Source: Boswellia sacra
Taxonomy: Eukaryota; Streptophyta; Magnoliopsida; Sapindales; Burseraceae
Length of the DNA: 64,000 nt
Assembly (NCBI GenBank): GCA_013180625.2
Contig: SNVD02012892.1
Span: 496,001-560,000, forward strand
Direction: 5' to 3'
Part shown: piece after piece, positions 1 to 9,599 of the stretch
Layout of the letters: each line of letters begins with the position of its first letter
How positions within the stretch are numbered: the stretch's first letter is position 1
Made by a program: the position numbers and the translations under genes
Notes under the pieces: generated by a model
What the model was told of the DNA's origin: nothing
What the model saw: only the letters and a program-made list of their open reading frames with translations
The model's database searches: none

Positions 1-347
1 AATTAGGAATATCTAATCTTAATTTCTCAAATGCTTTTTTGTTTTGAACACCCTAAGTTTGCTTTCATTCAATTAGAGATAGATAAATAAATGATGACCT
101 TGTACCAGTTGCATGTAACTTAAAATTTTAAGAGTCAGACATGAACTGATTATTCCTATCTATTTTTTAATTTAAATAATAGAAATAAATTTAACAATTT
201 TTCTTTTCTTTTTGGGTCTTAATTTAAGTTATGTTAACATGAGAGCAAAGAAGGTATACGGGTTACAAATTTAAAAGGTTAAACTATAAATTATTTGTTA
301 TGACCTGCACTTATCTATAAATGGTTTGCCCTTTATGATTTCCGAAC

Positions 348-750
348 AGTATAATTCTAATTTACCCCCTGAGGTTAGGTTTAAAAAAATTGAAGACCTC
401 AGTTTTATGAAATCTAAGATTGCCCCCTGATGTTACTGTAGCACCGTTAGATTTAACGGAAAATGTATTAAACCGTTAAATCTAACAAAAAATGTATTAA
501 ATAATAACTTAATGTTAATATTAGATTTAACAAAAAATGTATTAAATAATAATTTAACGCTAATAAGCAGTAAAATAGACTATAATACACTTTTCCAAAT
601 GGTTTGTAAAGTGTTAAGTTACTATTTAATACATTTTTCGTTAAATCTAACGGTGCTACAGTAACATCAGGGGGCAAATTTAGATTTCAAAAAATTGAGG
701 TCCTCAATTTTCTTTACACCTAACCTCAGAGGGTAAAATATAATTATCTC
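348..750. mobile_element. Non-autonomous MULE-type MITE, long inverted repeats
   Basis: Both ends carry long inverted repeats that include CCCCCTGAGGTTAG near the left tip and its complement near the right tip. A second inverted block contains the palindromic motif around TTAGATTTAACGG. The flanks are TTTCCGAAC (339-347) and TTTCCGAAT (751-759), a 9-bp target duplication with one mismatch, which is typical of Mutator-like elements. It has no transposase. It belongs to the same family as 10387-10685 but is about 100 bp longer in the centre. Confidence 0.8.
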
Positions 751-841
751 TTTCCGAATTGTACTCTACACACCATATTTCTTCAAGCACCTGTTACACG
801 AATTTCAAATTTTAAGATATATTTAACACAAACCTTTTAGT

Positions 842-844
<3 letters not shown>

Positions 845-897
<53 letters not shown>
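845..897. repeat. (AT)n microsatellite
   Basis: An almost uninterrupted AT dinucleotide run of about 50 bases. Confidence 0.95.
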
Positions 898-900
<3 letters not shown>

Positions 901-928
901 ATATTTAATAAAATATAATAGTTATTTT

Positions 929-1101
929 GGATGTGTTCTTTTTGTGATTTTGTGTTTTGTTTTCAATAGGATTTAAAAATATATGGTTGATTTTGAATTA
1001 TTTTAAATTTTAAAAAGTATATGTGGTTGATATTGAATGTAAAATGCATTAAAAATATACAACACAGAATACAGGATTTGAATTTAAAAAAGAACACACC
1101 C
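929..1101. mobile_element. hAT-like MITE, 173 bp
   Basis: The terminal inverted repeats read GGATGTGTTCTTTTT at the left and the complement of GGGTGTGTTCTTTTT at the right. The flanking octamers GTTATTTT and TTAATTTT are similar, as expected for an eroded 8-bp target duplication. There is no coding capacity. The element at 33608-33780 has the same length, similar tips and a shared internal motif (ATATGTGGTTGATAT) in the opposite orientation, so the two look like one family. Confidence 0.6.
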
Positions 1102-2190
1102 TTAATTTTATATACCCTTATAAAATTGAATAAAATACAATAATTATTTTATTAAAAAATGATGATTATGACTACAAAAAAGATCGAATTAAGTTTAACA
1201 CTTACTATTAATCACGCATCAAACATACCTTTATGCTTAACACCGACATGATTTCTCTCCTTCAAGAATTTGATTATGTCCTAACTGTAACTGTCCACAG
1301 ATTTGTCTGGATCTTCTACACTTCTGCTTCAAATTTCAAATTTCAATGTTTCTGATAGTTGATTTCTCATTTGAATGGATGTGTTTAAGAAATGTAATCA
1401 TAATTAAACTAACTATAATCATGAGACTTTAATGGCAAATTATTGTTAAAATAGTCTAGTAATTAAATTTTTAATTAAAAAGTGGGGTCTATAGAGCACT
1501 TTTGCGGGCCCATATTTTTACTAATTTGTAAATTAATTTTTTTTTATCTCTCTTTTGACCTTTTGTTATACTACTAAAGCCTCTTAAATAAAAATATTTT
1601 CTTTCACTGTGCGTTAGGTATTTCTAAAAATATCGTCTTCCACAATTTCCCTTGTTTCGAGTACGACATAGTTTTTTTATTCTATTTTTAATTCAATTAT
1701 TCATATAATTTCTCTCATCTTAACTTGCAGAATTTATAGACTTTGATTGATGGAGATAAATTTATTCATCTTCTATAATGTAGCTATTCTAGTTTAAACA
1801 AATACATACATATCAAGAAGTTTATCATTAAAAAATAATCCTTTTATATATCTCTATTTGTTTGTTAGCCTGCTTTATAAGTTTGTTGAACTAGGAAAGT
1901 GAGATAAAGAAAAATGCAATTAATCTAATATTAGATTATAGGATAAATAAGCTCTTGTTGTTAAAATATTTTTCAAGTTATATTTTTTCTACATAATTTA
2001 GATATGTAGTAATGTTTTACAGCAATTTACAACTAAAAAGAAATTCAAATTTAAGATTTATGTTATATATAATGGATGTGTACGAAATAGGCATAAAGAA
2101 TAAAATTAAATAAGAAATTGAGATTTAAGTTTAGTTTACAATGACAGTGTATAATAAGGGTGTAGAGAGTAAAACTATATGTTCAATTAT

Positions 2191-2251
2191 ATTACTTGTC
2201 ATTATCAATAAATTAAGTGTATATTACTTGTCATTATCAATAAATTAAGTG
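2191..2251. repeat. Short tandem duplication, 32-bp period
   Basis: The stretch that begins ATTACTTGTCATTATCAATA occurs at 2191 and again at 2223, a direct repeat of nearly two units. Copy B of the segment has only one unit at about 10323, so the duplication arose in copy A after the segments separated. Confidence 0.85.
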
Positions 2252-3287
2252 ATAAATATATTAGTGATCAAATTATTTAAAAATAGTAGCTAGGTATTCA
2301 ATTTATTTATTTCAATACAAATAATTTAAATTGAGTTTAAAATAAAGAGCCATAAGTGTTACCTCTAACAAAACTATTTATTAGTGGTTAGTTACAAAAT
2401 AAAATTACCTCTATGCTGATAATTTAATAATTTTCATTAATATAATTTCATAAAATAAAGGGCTTATCAACTTTCTCTATAAATCAGTGCTAGTGGTAGT
2501 ACATTGATTAGGGCTTTAATAAAGTAATTTTGTGGAAGTGTGTTGTTCAGGAAGTGTTAGGTTATGACATTGGGCTGTTGTGGCCCGGGGGTGGTGGTTG
2601 TATTGGGCTATGTAGCAGTGGTGACAGAGTTGGGTTGTTCAAATTTCAGTTGTAAAAACTTATGGGTTGTAGTGGGTTATGGTCTCAATAACTGGGCCCA
2701 TATATCTAACTTCTTAAAATTTTAAAAGCCCTAACTTTATTAATTTTTTATTATAGAGTTAAAATTCTAGTTTAAACAATTATGTTACTATGGGGGCGTA
2801 CAAAATAGTTATAGCTAGGGAGTAAATTTATAAGTCACATGTTAAATTAAGAGTAAGATTTAAGTTACAATGTGCGTGTATGAAATGGTTGTGCAGAGTA
2901 AAGTTACATGTTTAATCTTTTTATTTGTTGTTATTGATAAATTAATTCATAAATATGTTAGTGATAAAATTATTTTAAAAAAATAATAGGTGTTCTAAGT
3001 ATTTTAATGAAAGAATGAATAGATCTAAAATTGAATAAAACTAAAAATAATTTGAATTTATAAATTTTCATGATATAATTTTTCTTTTAAAAATTTCTAA
3101 ATGAATAGTTTTGATAACTATGTAATAACAAATGCTTTTTGCATTTTTAAATTTAGCAATAAGAATATGCTACCCTGCTTGTCTAGCAGAATTCACAGAC
3201 TTGGTGGTGATGGGTTGTTCAAATTTTGGTTGTTATAAATTATACCAACACTATAACAATCTTAGATTAAATGATTTTTTTTCTCAG

Positions 3288-3560
3288 AAATTAGGGGTTT
3301 CAAGCCTGCGAAACTTTACTAAAGTAAATGTCAATAAGTGTCATAGAATAAGAAATCTCTTCTCATCGACCCTTGCTCAATATCTATTGCAACTGGAAAA
3401 GTTGACCATTAAAGAATGTGATGAGCTGAAGCAAATAATTTTTAAAGATGATGAAGATGGAGTTGACGGCAAAGAAATTTTACTACAGCCTAAACTCAAG
3501 TACTTGTCACTCAAAGCTTTGCCAAAGCTCACTAGCTTTTGTCCTGCAAGCTTCATATTG
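3288..3560 (+). pseudogene. NBS-LRR disease-resistance gene remnant, LRR exon
   Basis: An open frame (the full ORF runs 3132-3572) encodes a leucine-rich segment typical of the C-terminal LRRs of plant CC-NBS-LRR proteins. It has a repeat with VNVNKCHRIRNLF, then LEKLTIKECDELKQII, an acidic spacer, and KLKYLSLKALPKLTSF. A polypyrimidine tract and CAG end at 3287 and a GT donor sits at 3561, so it looks like one internal exon. No NB-ARC domain, P-loop or start exon lies upstream in the window. The downstream intron sequence is interrupted at 3644 by a CACTA transposon. I therefore treat it as an orphan exon of a dead immune-receptor gene. The family normally recognises pathogen effectors in the cytosol; this fragment cannot. 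Confidence 0.75.
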
Positions 3561-3651
3561 GTACGTTTTTAATTAATTTTTTCTTCCAAAGAAAGATTGC
3601 CAAAGTTTATCTTAATTTTTATTTTCAATTATTTTAGTTTATGCAATAAAA

Positions 3652-3760
3652 GAATTGCGGGCGTATACTGCGCCATCTGCGGCGATTTTTAAAAACCGCA
3701 GCAGAAGACCGAGATACAACGGGCTTTACGGCGGTTTCGAAACCGCCGTTTAACTGGGCC
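3652..3760. repeat. CACTA 1 left subterminal repeats
   Basis: Several GC-rich, partly palindromic motifs such as TTTACGGCGGTTTCGAAACC occur here, with mirrored counterparts near the right end. In En/Spm elements such subterminal repeats bind the small element-encoded protein; that role here is inferred. Confidence 0.75.
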
Positions 3761-3789
3761 AAAAATCCCCAAAAGTATTTTGCCCTAAG

Positions 3790-4345
3790 AGCGGGAATTG
3801 CATCAAATTATTTCGATCTCCCTCTCATCTCTCTCGCGTTTTCGCCCTCTCATCAAATTCTTGAATTGCAACTCCCTCTCATCTCTCCCCAAAATTCTTG
3901 TATTCCCCGCTTTGACCCCATTTCTTCGGTCGTGCCAAGCTTCCCTGTTTCGGAGTTCCATTTTCTCCGCCAAGCCAATTCTAACTCCACCACTCCTCTG
4001 CTGAGTTTGCCAAACCCATAAGGGATCTTCGAGGCACATATCTTCAACCGCGTCGACGAAGATTGTGGCGAGGCAAATGTGCTGACGCAGGAGGAGACAA
4101 AGTTCTCTGTGGAGGATTGTGGGCTTGTGACTCGTGGTTGAGGAGAGTGAGAAAGAGTGTCAGAACTCTCGTGATCGACTTCTGCACTGGTACTATATCT
4201 TGTCTGCGTTTGCTATGGTGTTTCCATGATTTGTTTTGTCTACGTTCGCTATTGCGTTTCCATGACTTGTTGTTGCTGTTTGCGTTTCCATGATGATTTT
4301 TGTGTGATCGACTTCCATTAATTTTCTTTGGGAAATCATAGATTT
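3790..4345 (+). other. Pyrimidine-rich leader-like region of CACTA 1
   Basis: The block is rich in CTCTC and TTC, contains CTCCCTCTCATCTCTC twice, and has higher GC than the surrounding DNA. CACTA 2 has a similar CTCTC-rich block in the same place relative to its left end (about 24505-24960). I infer an element promoter and 5' leader, or another captured 5' exon. Open frames on both strands here have no recognisable domain, and I do not call a protein. Confidence 0.4.
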
Positions 4346-4349
4346 GCAA

Positions 4350-4853
4350 TAGAGAGAAGTTCTTGTGACTAAATTAGCATTTGATTGGTGGGTGTGTTTG
4401 TTTACGGGACTGGTTTAAGAAGTTTGTGCACTGTGAAGTTGATGATTCCCATACTATTCTTTTGACTTTGAAGTAATTTCTACATACTAATCAGTAAGAA
4501 GTTTGTGCACAGATAAACAAGACATTTCTAAATGCAGTGTGAGTTGGTAACTCTCTATTTCAATGCAACTTCAATCCAACATTACATACTGACAAGTGAA
4601 ACGCAATTGTGCATTAATTCTCACAACCCTTTTACAGTTTTTTTTTTGGAACAGTATATGCATATATAGATGTATAGCAGATATACACAATGGTTTTGTG
4701 CAGCAGAAACACTCTGAGCTGCAAAGAATGTGAAAGAATATAATGAATAAAAGAACCTTTCTCTATACTGCTGTTGCTCTTTAAGAACCTAAATCAAGTT
4801 GACATTCAAACACACAATGCACCATCATTAGAAACAAGTACTTCTGCTTAAGT
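4350..4853. other. Non-coding stretch inside CACTA 1
   Basis: No recognisable coding or repeat feature. It lies between the leader-like block and the last captured exon of the MS5-like fragment, so it may be flank acquired with that gene. Confidence 0.5.
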
Positions 4854-6090
4854 TCATGGACTGTCTGAAGACAGAGTAGTTATGTCCTGGAAAACCTGCA
4901 ACCGGCCTCTTGTCTTGGTGTTATTGTTCTTCCTGTTCGATCCCTTGTTTTGCAGTGCAGGTGATAGCAAGTAATCTGTTGATTGTGGCTGCTGGTGCTG
5001 ATCAAAACATAAAGCACGTTGGGCTGTTTGATTCTTTGACAAAATAGTAGCATTTTTTGATTTGATATATCCATCCTTCAAACCAAATGAGCCTTCAAGT
5101 TTTTGGCTCAAGTAATCTATCTGACTTTGTGGACAAGGACTTGCATAAATTATGTTAGAGTTCTGGTTTTCATCATTAAAATCTCCCGAATTTGTTTCAG
5201 ACAATGTTTTGTGATTGTCCTCCTCATCTTCTTCAACCATATCAGCCCAACTCTTTATAACTTTAGCAGTATAGCATTCCTGGCTTGACTTTAGTTCTTC
5301 TGTAGTGAGGGAATGGAAACTCTCCACCTTCTTAGAGGTCTTTTCCTCTGATATCCAGCTCCCATCCACAATATCATGTCATCTTCTTCAACCATATCAG
5401 CCCAACTCTTTATAACTTTAGCAGTAGAGCATTCCTGGCTTGACTTTAGTTCTTCTACAGTGAGGGAATGGAAACTCTCCACCTTTTTAGAGGTCTTTTC
5501 CTCTAATATCCAGCTCCCATCCACAATATCATGTGCGCCAAGTTCTATCGTTGATCCATCTTTTGTCTGAGAAAACCCATCATTTCCCCCCCAATATATG
5601 CTGTTTTGGTCACCATTCAGAATTGGTTGTGAGCAAGGTTTTACCGCAGCTTCATTTTTCACCAGATTAATCTCTCTTCGAGACATCTTCCTTATCCTGT
5701 CTTCACCAGCAGGTGAAGGCAAAGCAATTTCAGAACTCTGTGGACCATTAGTTGAAACAAATGCCTCTCCATTCACATTCTGTGCATCTTCTTGGCCCTT
5801 TTCAGTAGTTATGGCTTGCTAAAATGATAATTTAGTCATTCTGTTTCTTCATCATGTCCATCTTGCTCAGTTGCTTCTGACACTGATGGTCACTCTAATT
5901 TAGTCAGCATCTGCAAGGCACGTTCAAAAGATTTAGCATAGGAATCATCCATTCGTTTATTTCCAGCTGAAGCTCTCACAGCCTGAAGAAGAAACTTTGC
6001 TTCTATCATCCTGTTCATGTGCATCAAGCAGATTGCCAGATTGCACTGCTTGTTCCTATCTGCCTCCAGGGACAAAGCTTTCCTGTAAAT
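4854..6090 (-). pseudogene. Captured POLLENLESS3/MS5-like TPR gene fragment
   Basis: On the minus strand, an exon at about 6085-5890 encodes a TPR-like helix pair with NKQCNLAICLMHMNRMIEAK and then AKSFERALQMLTKLE. This pattern is characteristic of the plant MS5/POLLENLESS3 and SDI family, whose members act in meiosis or sulphur-starvation responses. A stop follows where the family would continue (TGA in place of a probable TGG). Downstream frames at 5776-5291 and 5369-4854 look like the low-complexity, acidic C-terminal region, with SWADMVEEDEEDN. They are broken by a 155-bp tandem duplication and frame changes. The fragment lacks the N-terminal exons, lies inside the CACTA element, and runs opposite to the element's own ORF. 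Family assignment is from memory of the motif; a more distant TPR gene is possible. Confidence 0.6.
5225..5533. repeat. 155-bp tandem duplication in captured exon
   Basis: The sequence starting CATCTTCTTCAACCATATCAG at 5225 recurs at 5380 with about 95% identity and runs to CACAATATCATGT in both units. The duplication repeats part of the coding sequence of the captured MS5-like fragment. Confidence 0.9.
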
Positions 6091-6199
6091 AGATGTTTCA
6101 TATGCTAAGAATGTGCGTATTTTATTCAGGAACTAAATTTATCAGTTAGATTTATTATAAATTTCAGTCACAAAGAAACTTACCAGTAATATTGAGCCA

Positions 6200-6400
6200 C
6201 TTTTTTGCGAACTGTCATTGATTCATTTCATATGCACTGCTTGTACATTTCATTTCATATGCACTGCTTGTTCATTTCATTTCATATAAATTTATTTACC
6301 AATTATTATAAATAGATGTTTCATATGCTAAGAATGTGCCTATTTTTGCGAACTGTCATTGATTCATTTCACATAAATTTTAGCTTTTCTTTAGCAAATT
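6200..6400. repeat. Interspersed short direct repeats in captured intron
   Basis: GCGAACTGTCATTGATTCATTTC occurs near 6217 and 6348. CATTTCATATGCACTGCTTGT is doubled near 6230-6270. TAGATGTTTCATATGCTAAGAATGTG occurs near 6090 and 6313. The pattern suggests repeated slippage or gap repair within the captured intron. Confidence 0.75.
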
Positions 6401-6443
6401 GTATATGTAGTAAGTGTACATGAAATGCTCTTTAAATGATCAA

Positions 6444-6827
6444 TCAAGTGTATAAAGTAATAACTCTACAGTCCTTGTAAATAGGAAGTGTTGACGGAAA
6501 ATAAGCAGAACTTGGGCTAGTATAGTTTCCTCTGTATTGAAAAACTGCTGTAACATTCATATGATCGAAATTTGTAACATTTGATCGAGAACTAGAGTAT
6601 TTTCTAGCCGCCATGTAATAGTAGCTTGGAGACTGATTTGCAGTGACCAAGACGTCCATTGATTTTCCTGTAATTAACAAAATATAGTCTGAGACTAAGG
6701 GTTTAACGTAGGCTCCATCCACTCCAACAACAGTTAGTTTGTGATCAGCCATTGAAAAGAAGAGGTTTGCATTATTTGCTGCATTGATCATGCGGAGAAG
6801 ATAGGTCTTGCTAGGATCAACCAGCAT
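6444..6827 (-). pseudogene. Captured laccase (multicopper oxidase) exon fragment
   Basis: The 127-codon frame matches the middle cupredoxin domain of plant laccases. It opens with a DPSKTYLLRMINAANNA-type segment, continues through HKLTVVGVDGAYVKP, and reaches a V-T-A-N-Q-S-P-S-Y-Y-Y-M-A-A-R stretch. Laccases are secreted copper oxidases that oxidise phenolics such as monolignols. The N-terminal and C-terminal copper-binding domains are absent, so no activity is possible. The fragment is on the same strand as the MS5-like piece but comes from an unrelated gene. Both lie between the ends of CACTA 1, which marks them as captured host sequence. Confidence 0.85.
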
Positions 6828-7079
6828 CCGGTATATTGATTTTATGTTTTTTCATATGGCTTTTGTTTTAGGGGCATTCTTCTTTTGTCTAATTATGTGA
6901 CTTCCCCTCCACTTTGTGTAACCATTACTTTTTATGAATGAAATATATAATTTGTTCAATCAAACTTGTATGGATTCTAATATTTTATTATATGCACATA
7001 TTACTTATAGTGGAACTTAAATAAATATATTAGCATTCTTTGACTGTGAATGTTTTTAGAATAGATAACTATACCGCCA

Positions 7080-8830
7080 AAGAGACCAAGGGACACCTCC
7101 ATGGAGAGTATAATAGAACGAGAAGTAGAAGCTCGACGACAAGCGGCAACATCTTCTCAAACTCAAACGAATAATGAAAGTATATACATGTTTATTTAAA
7201 TATTCTAAAATTTAAGATTGGTTAAATATTTGTTGTTCTTTTTTTTAGAGATACGGGTGGTACATCAGGTGTTGTGAGAGGACGTGGAGCAGCTCGTACT
7301 GTTCGCGAGTGGGGCACAGGCTAAAGGTTGCATATTCAGTTTAACTCTCAATGGCAACCAATAAACACAAACAAAGACAAATTAACCACCCAACTTGGAA
7401 TCATAGCCAAAAATGGGAGCATGGCTCCATTGACTTGTCCTTGGTGGCAAAATATGCCATCACATCTTTTGGATGCTATCTGGAAAGAAGTGAAGGTTAT
7501 TTATCTGAAACAAACCCATAAGATAACATGTATATTGAGTTTGTACCTGGATTAATCTATTACAATTTGTTTTTGCAGGATAATACAGATGTTCCAGATG
7601 AGTACAGACCTCATTGTTTACAGCATATTGGAAACCTTTGGAGGGATTAAAAATCTCGTGTAAAGAGGGAGTACTACAGAAAATATGATACCGATGAGGA
7701 GCGGTTACAATTCACTCCTCCCAGAGTTCAGCCGGATCAGTGGCCTATTCTTGTAGCTTACTGGGGAACAGAACAGGCTAAAGTATGTGCTTAACATAAT
7801 AACAAAAGTGTAGATTTCATATTTTCTTTCATTTATAGTGGAAGTCATATAATATAATTGTTATAAATTTGGTTTGTATTATAGGAAGTTGCAGAGAAGA
7901 ATAAGGTTAATCGAGCACAACAAGTAGCACTTCATCGAACAGGCCGCACGTCATTTGCTCAGAAACGAGAGGAGATAAGTTACATCTGTTTGTTTATACG
8001 CTCTTTATTTGTTGGTTATCAAGATTTACTTATATCTTTTTAGTAGTTGTATTATTGTAGTTATGTTATTTTACTGTTTAGATGATAAGGAATGGAGAGC
8101 AAACTGATCGCATTAGTGTCTTCGTCAAGACAAGAACAAAAAGTAATGGCGAAGTAGATGATGATGAAAGTGCAGAAATAATTGTAAGTTTTTTAATCTT
8201 TTGAATTATTTATTCATCCACTACCGGTAATTTAATTTTTGCATAATATAATATCTTTATTAAGTTGTTATTTCTTTCCACTATGTTGTAGAGTCAATTT
8301 AATGAAGGTTTGTCTCAATTTCCACAAGACCAACAAACCCAACAAGTGAGAGAACAAGTCTTTGGGAATGTGATGGGACCTGATCATCGCGGTTATACCC
8401 GGATATATGGTTTTGGTCCATCTCCGACTGACGTTTTCGGCAGCAGTTCATCGGATGTTCACTTGAGGGAAGAGTTGGGTAATTTGCAGCAGGAACACCA
8501 CAACTTGAAGGAAGCACACAGGAACTTGAATGAAGCACACAAAAACTTGAAGCAAGATCACAACAACATGAAAATGATGTATGATGAAGTTGTTTCCTTC
8601 CTGCAGGAGAGGTTTCCAGAGTTTGCTGAGCGGCGTGCTACAAGACCGGTATTTGCTTATTTTTAAAGTTAAAAATGTGATTTCAGTTGACTCATATTTT
8701 TTACTTATGTTTCATTTTTTTTTACAAATAGGTCCCAGATGCTTCAAGTGGACATCATAGCCGTTTCCAATATGATAGTTATGGAACAAACAACCTCACA
8801 GATCGTGATTCAAATCACGACAATGAATAG
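7080..8830 (+). pseudogene. CACTA Ptta/En/Spm-type ORF (PF03004-like), decayed
   Basis: Exon-like pieces on the plus strand recall the second En/Spm ORF family. One piece (about 7325-7493) has LTTQLGIIAKNGSMAPLTCP and WWQNMPSHLLDAIWKEVK. A second (about 7579-7780) has QWPILVAYWGTEQAK. A third (about 7885-7975) has EKNKVNRAQQ and HRTGRTSFAQKREE. A fourth (8291-8665) ends in a heptad-like region of repeated EAHRNLNEAHKNLKQ, probably a coiled coil. Short introns separate them. A stop interrupts the second piece (GAT TAA AAA), and a frame change precedes the first. Proteins of this family are element-encoded and thought to assist transposition; this copy is not translatable as a whole. The pairing transposase gene is missing. 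Confidence 0.75.
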
Positions 8831-9239
8831 GTATGTAAATAAAATTATACAATTTGTTTTAAATTTCATAATGTTACTTAATGATTATAATCTTGATTAC
8901 AAAAATATTCTTGCAGGTTGTTTGTCAAGTTTTACGGCTTACTTATCAAATGATTGAGTTTTATGGATGCTGCCTCATTATGTAATTGACCAGATGTTTA
9001 AATATTTGATTAAATGATGTTGAACAGTTTGAATGATGATTGTTTGATGTTTGGTTTGTTTACGGTTAAACTATTTATATGATATATTTTGATAGTTGAT
9101 TTTATTCTATTATATTTATTGAATGATTGGAGAAACATTATTGAATGATTGGAGAAACATATCAAAATATTTTTGTTGGACAGGTTATTTAAACTTTAAA
9201 CAGTAAATTATATTAAGTAGGAACTGAATTTACTCCAAA
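8831..9239. other. CACTA 1 AT-rich tail before the subterminal repeats
   Basis: No gene is seen. A small direct repeat, ATTGAATGATTGGAGAAACAT, occurs twice near 9119-9160. Confidence 0.6.
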
Positions 9240-9530
9240 AAAGCCATTTACGGCGGTTTCATGGTCGTCGTAAATGTCATTTTTGAAATAAATTAATTAT
9301 TTATACGGCGGTTTGAAAACCGCCTCGTAAACGGCTTTTTACGGCGGTTTATAAACCGCCATAAAAGGGTGTGTTATATGTCAAGCCCATTTCGTCGTAG
9401 GTTTTTACGTCGAACATGTAAACCGCCGTTTAAAATCATATGCGGGGGTCAGAACCGCCGTAAAAGTTTTTATTGCGTCTGTTTTTACGGCGGTTTCGAC
9501 CCGCCGCAAAATCCTTTCAATGTTGTAGTG
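9240..9530. repeat. CACTA 1 right subterminal repeat cluster
   Basis: At least six copies of TTTACGGCGGTTT or its complement AAACCGCCGTAAA occur, several arranged as back-to-back palindromes. The cluster ends at the terminal TTGTAGTG. It is far richer in CpG than the rest of the window. Confidence 0.85.
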
Positions 9531-9599
9531 ATGCTTAAAGAATATATAAGTCTAAAATCAATTAAGAATTAAAAATGATTAGAATGTATATAAGTTCAT

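Larger units (their letters stand above)
1..2960. repeat. Diverged duplicated segment, copy A (NBS-LRR flank)
   Basis: This AT-rich stretch has no credible gene. Several blocks match positions 9600-11130 in the same order. The first 180 bases match about 9614-9790, the block near 1720-1960 matches 9885-10090, and the G-rich block near 2460-2690 matches 10860-11110. The copies are clearly related but carry many substitutions and indels, so the duplication is old. Copy A also holds a MULE-type MITE, an AT microsatellite and a hAT-type MITE that have no match at the equivalent places in copy B. The broken LRR exon at 3288-3560 lies just downstream, so I read this as duplicated flank or intron DNA of a decayed NBS-LRR locus. 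Confidence 0.65.
3644..9530 (+). mobile_element. CACTA (En/Spm) transposon 1 carrying host gene fragments
   Basis: The right end reads TTGTAGTG, the complement of the CACTA tip CACTACAA. It is followed by ATG (9531-9533), and ATG (3641-3643) precedes the left end, giving the 3-bp target duplication of this superfamily. The left tip is eroded to CAATAAAAGAATTGCGG, while the mirrored right end keeps CACTACAACATTG and then a similar AAAGGATTTTGCGG. Both ends carry GC-rich palindromic subterminal repeats built around ACGGCGGTTT. The interior holds a pyrimidine-rich leader, antisense fragments of two unrelated plant genes, and a decayed Ptta/En/Spm-type ORF on the plus strand. I see no TNPD-type transposase (Transposase_21), so the element is non-autonomous. 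It sits in NBS-LRR remnant DNA. Confidence 0.85.

Noticed and set aside
468..677. 69-codon minus-strand frame, Leu/Tyr-rich
   Set aside because: It lies wholly inside the inverted-repeat MITE at 348-750 and mirrors its palindromic arms.
3798..4349. Several overlapping frames on both strands in the CT-rich block of CACTA 1
   Set aside because: Composition-driven frames with no recognisable domain; kept only as a leader-like region.
6444..6827. Functional laccase gene
   Set aside because: Only the middle domain is present, without copper-ligand domains, and it lies inside a CACTA element.
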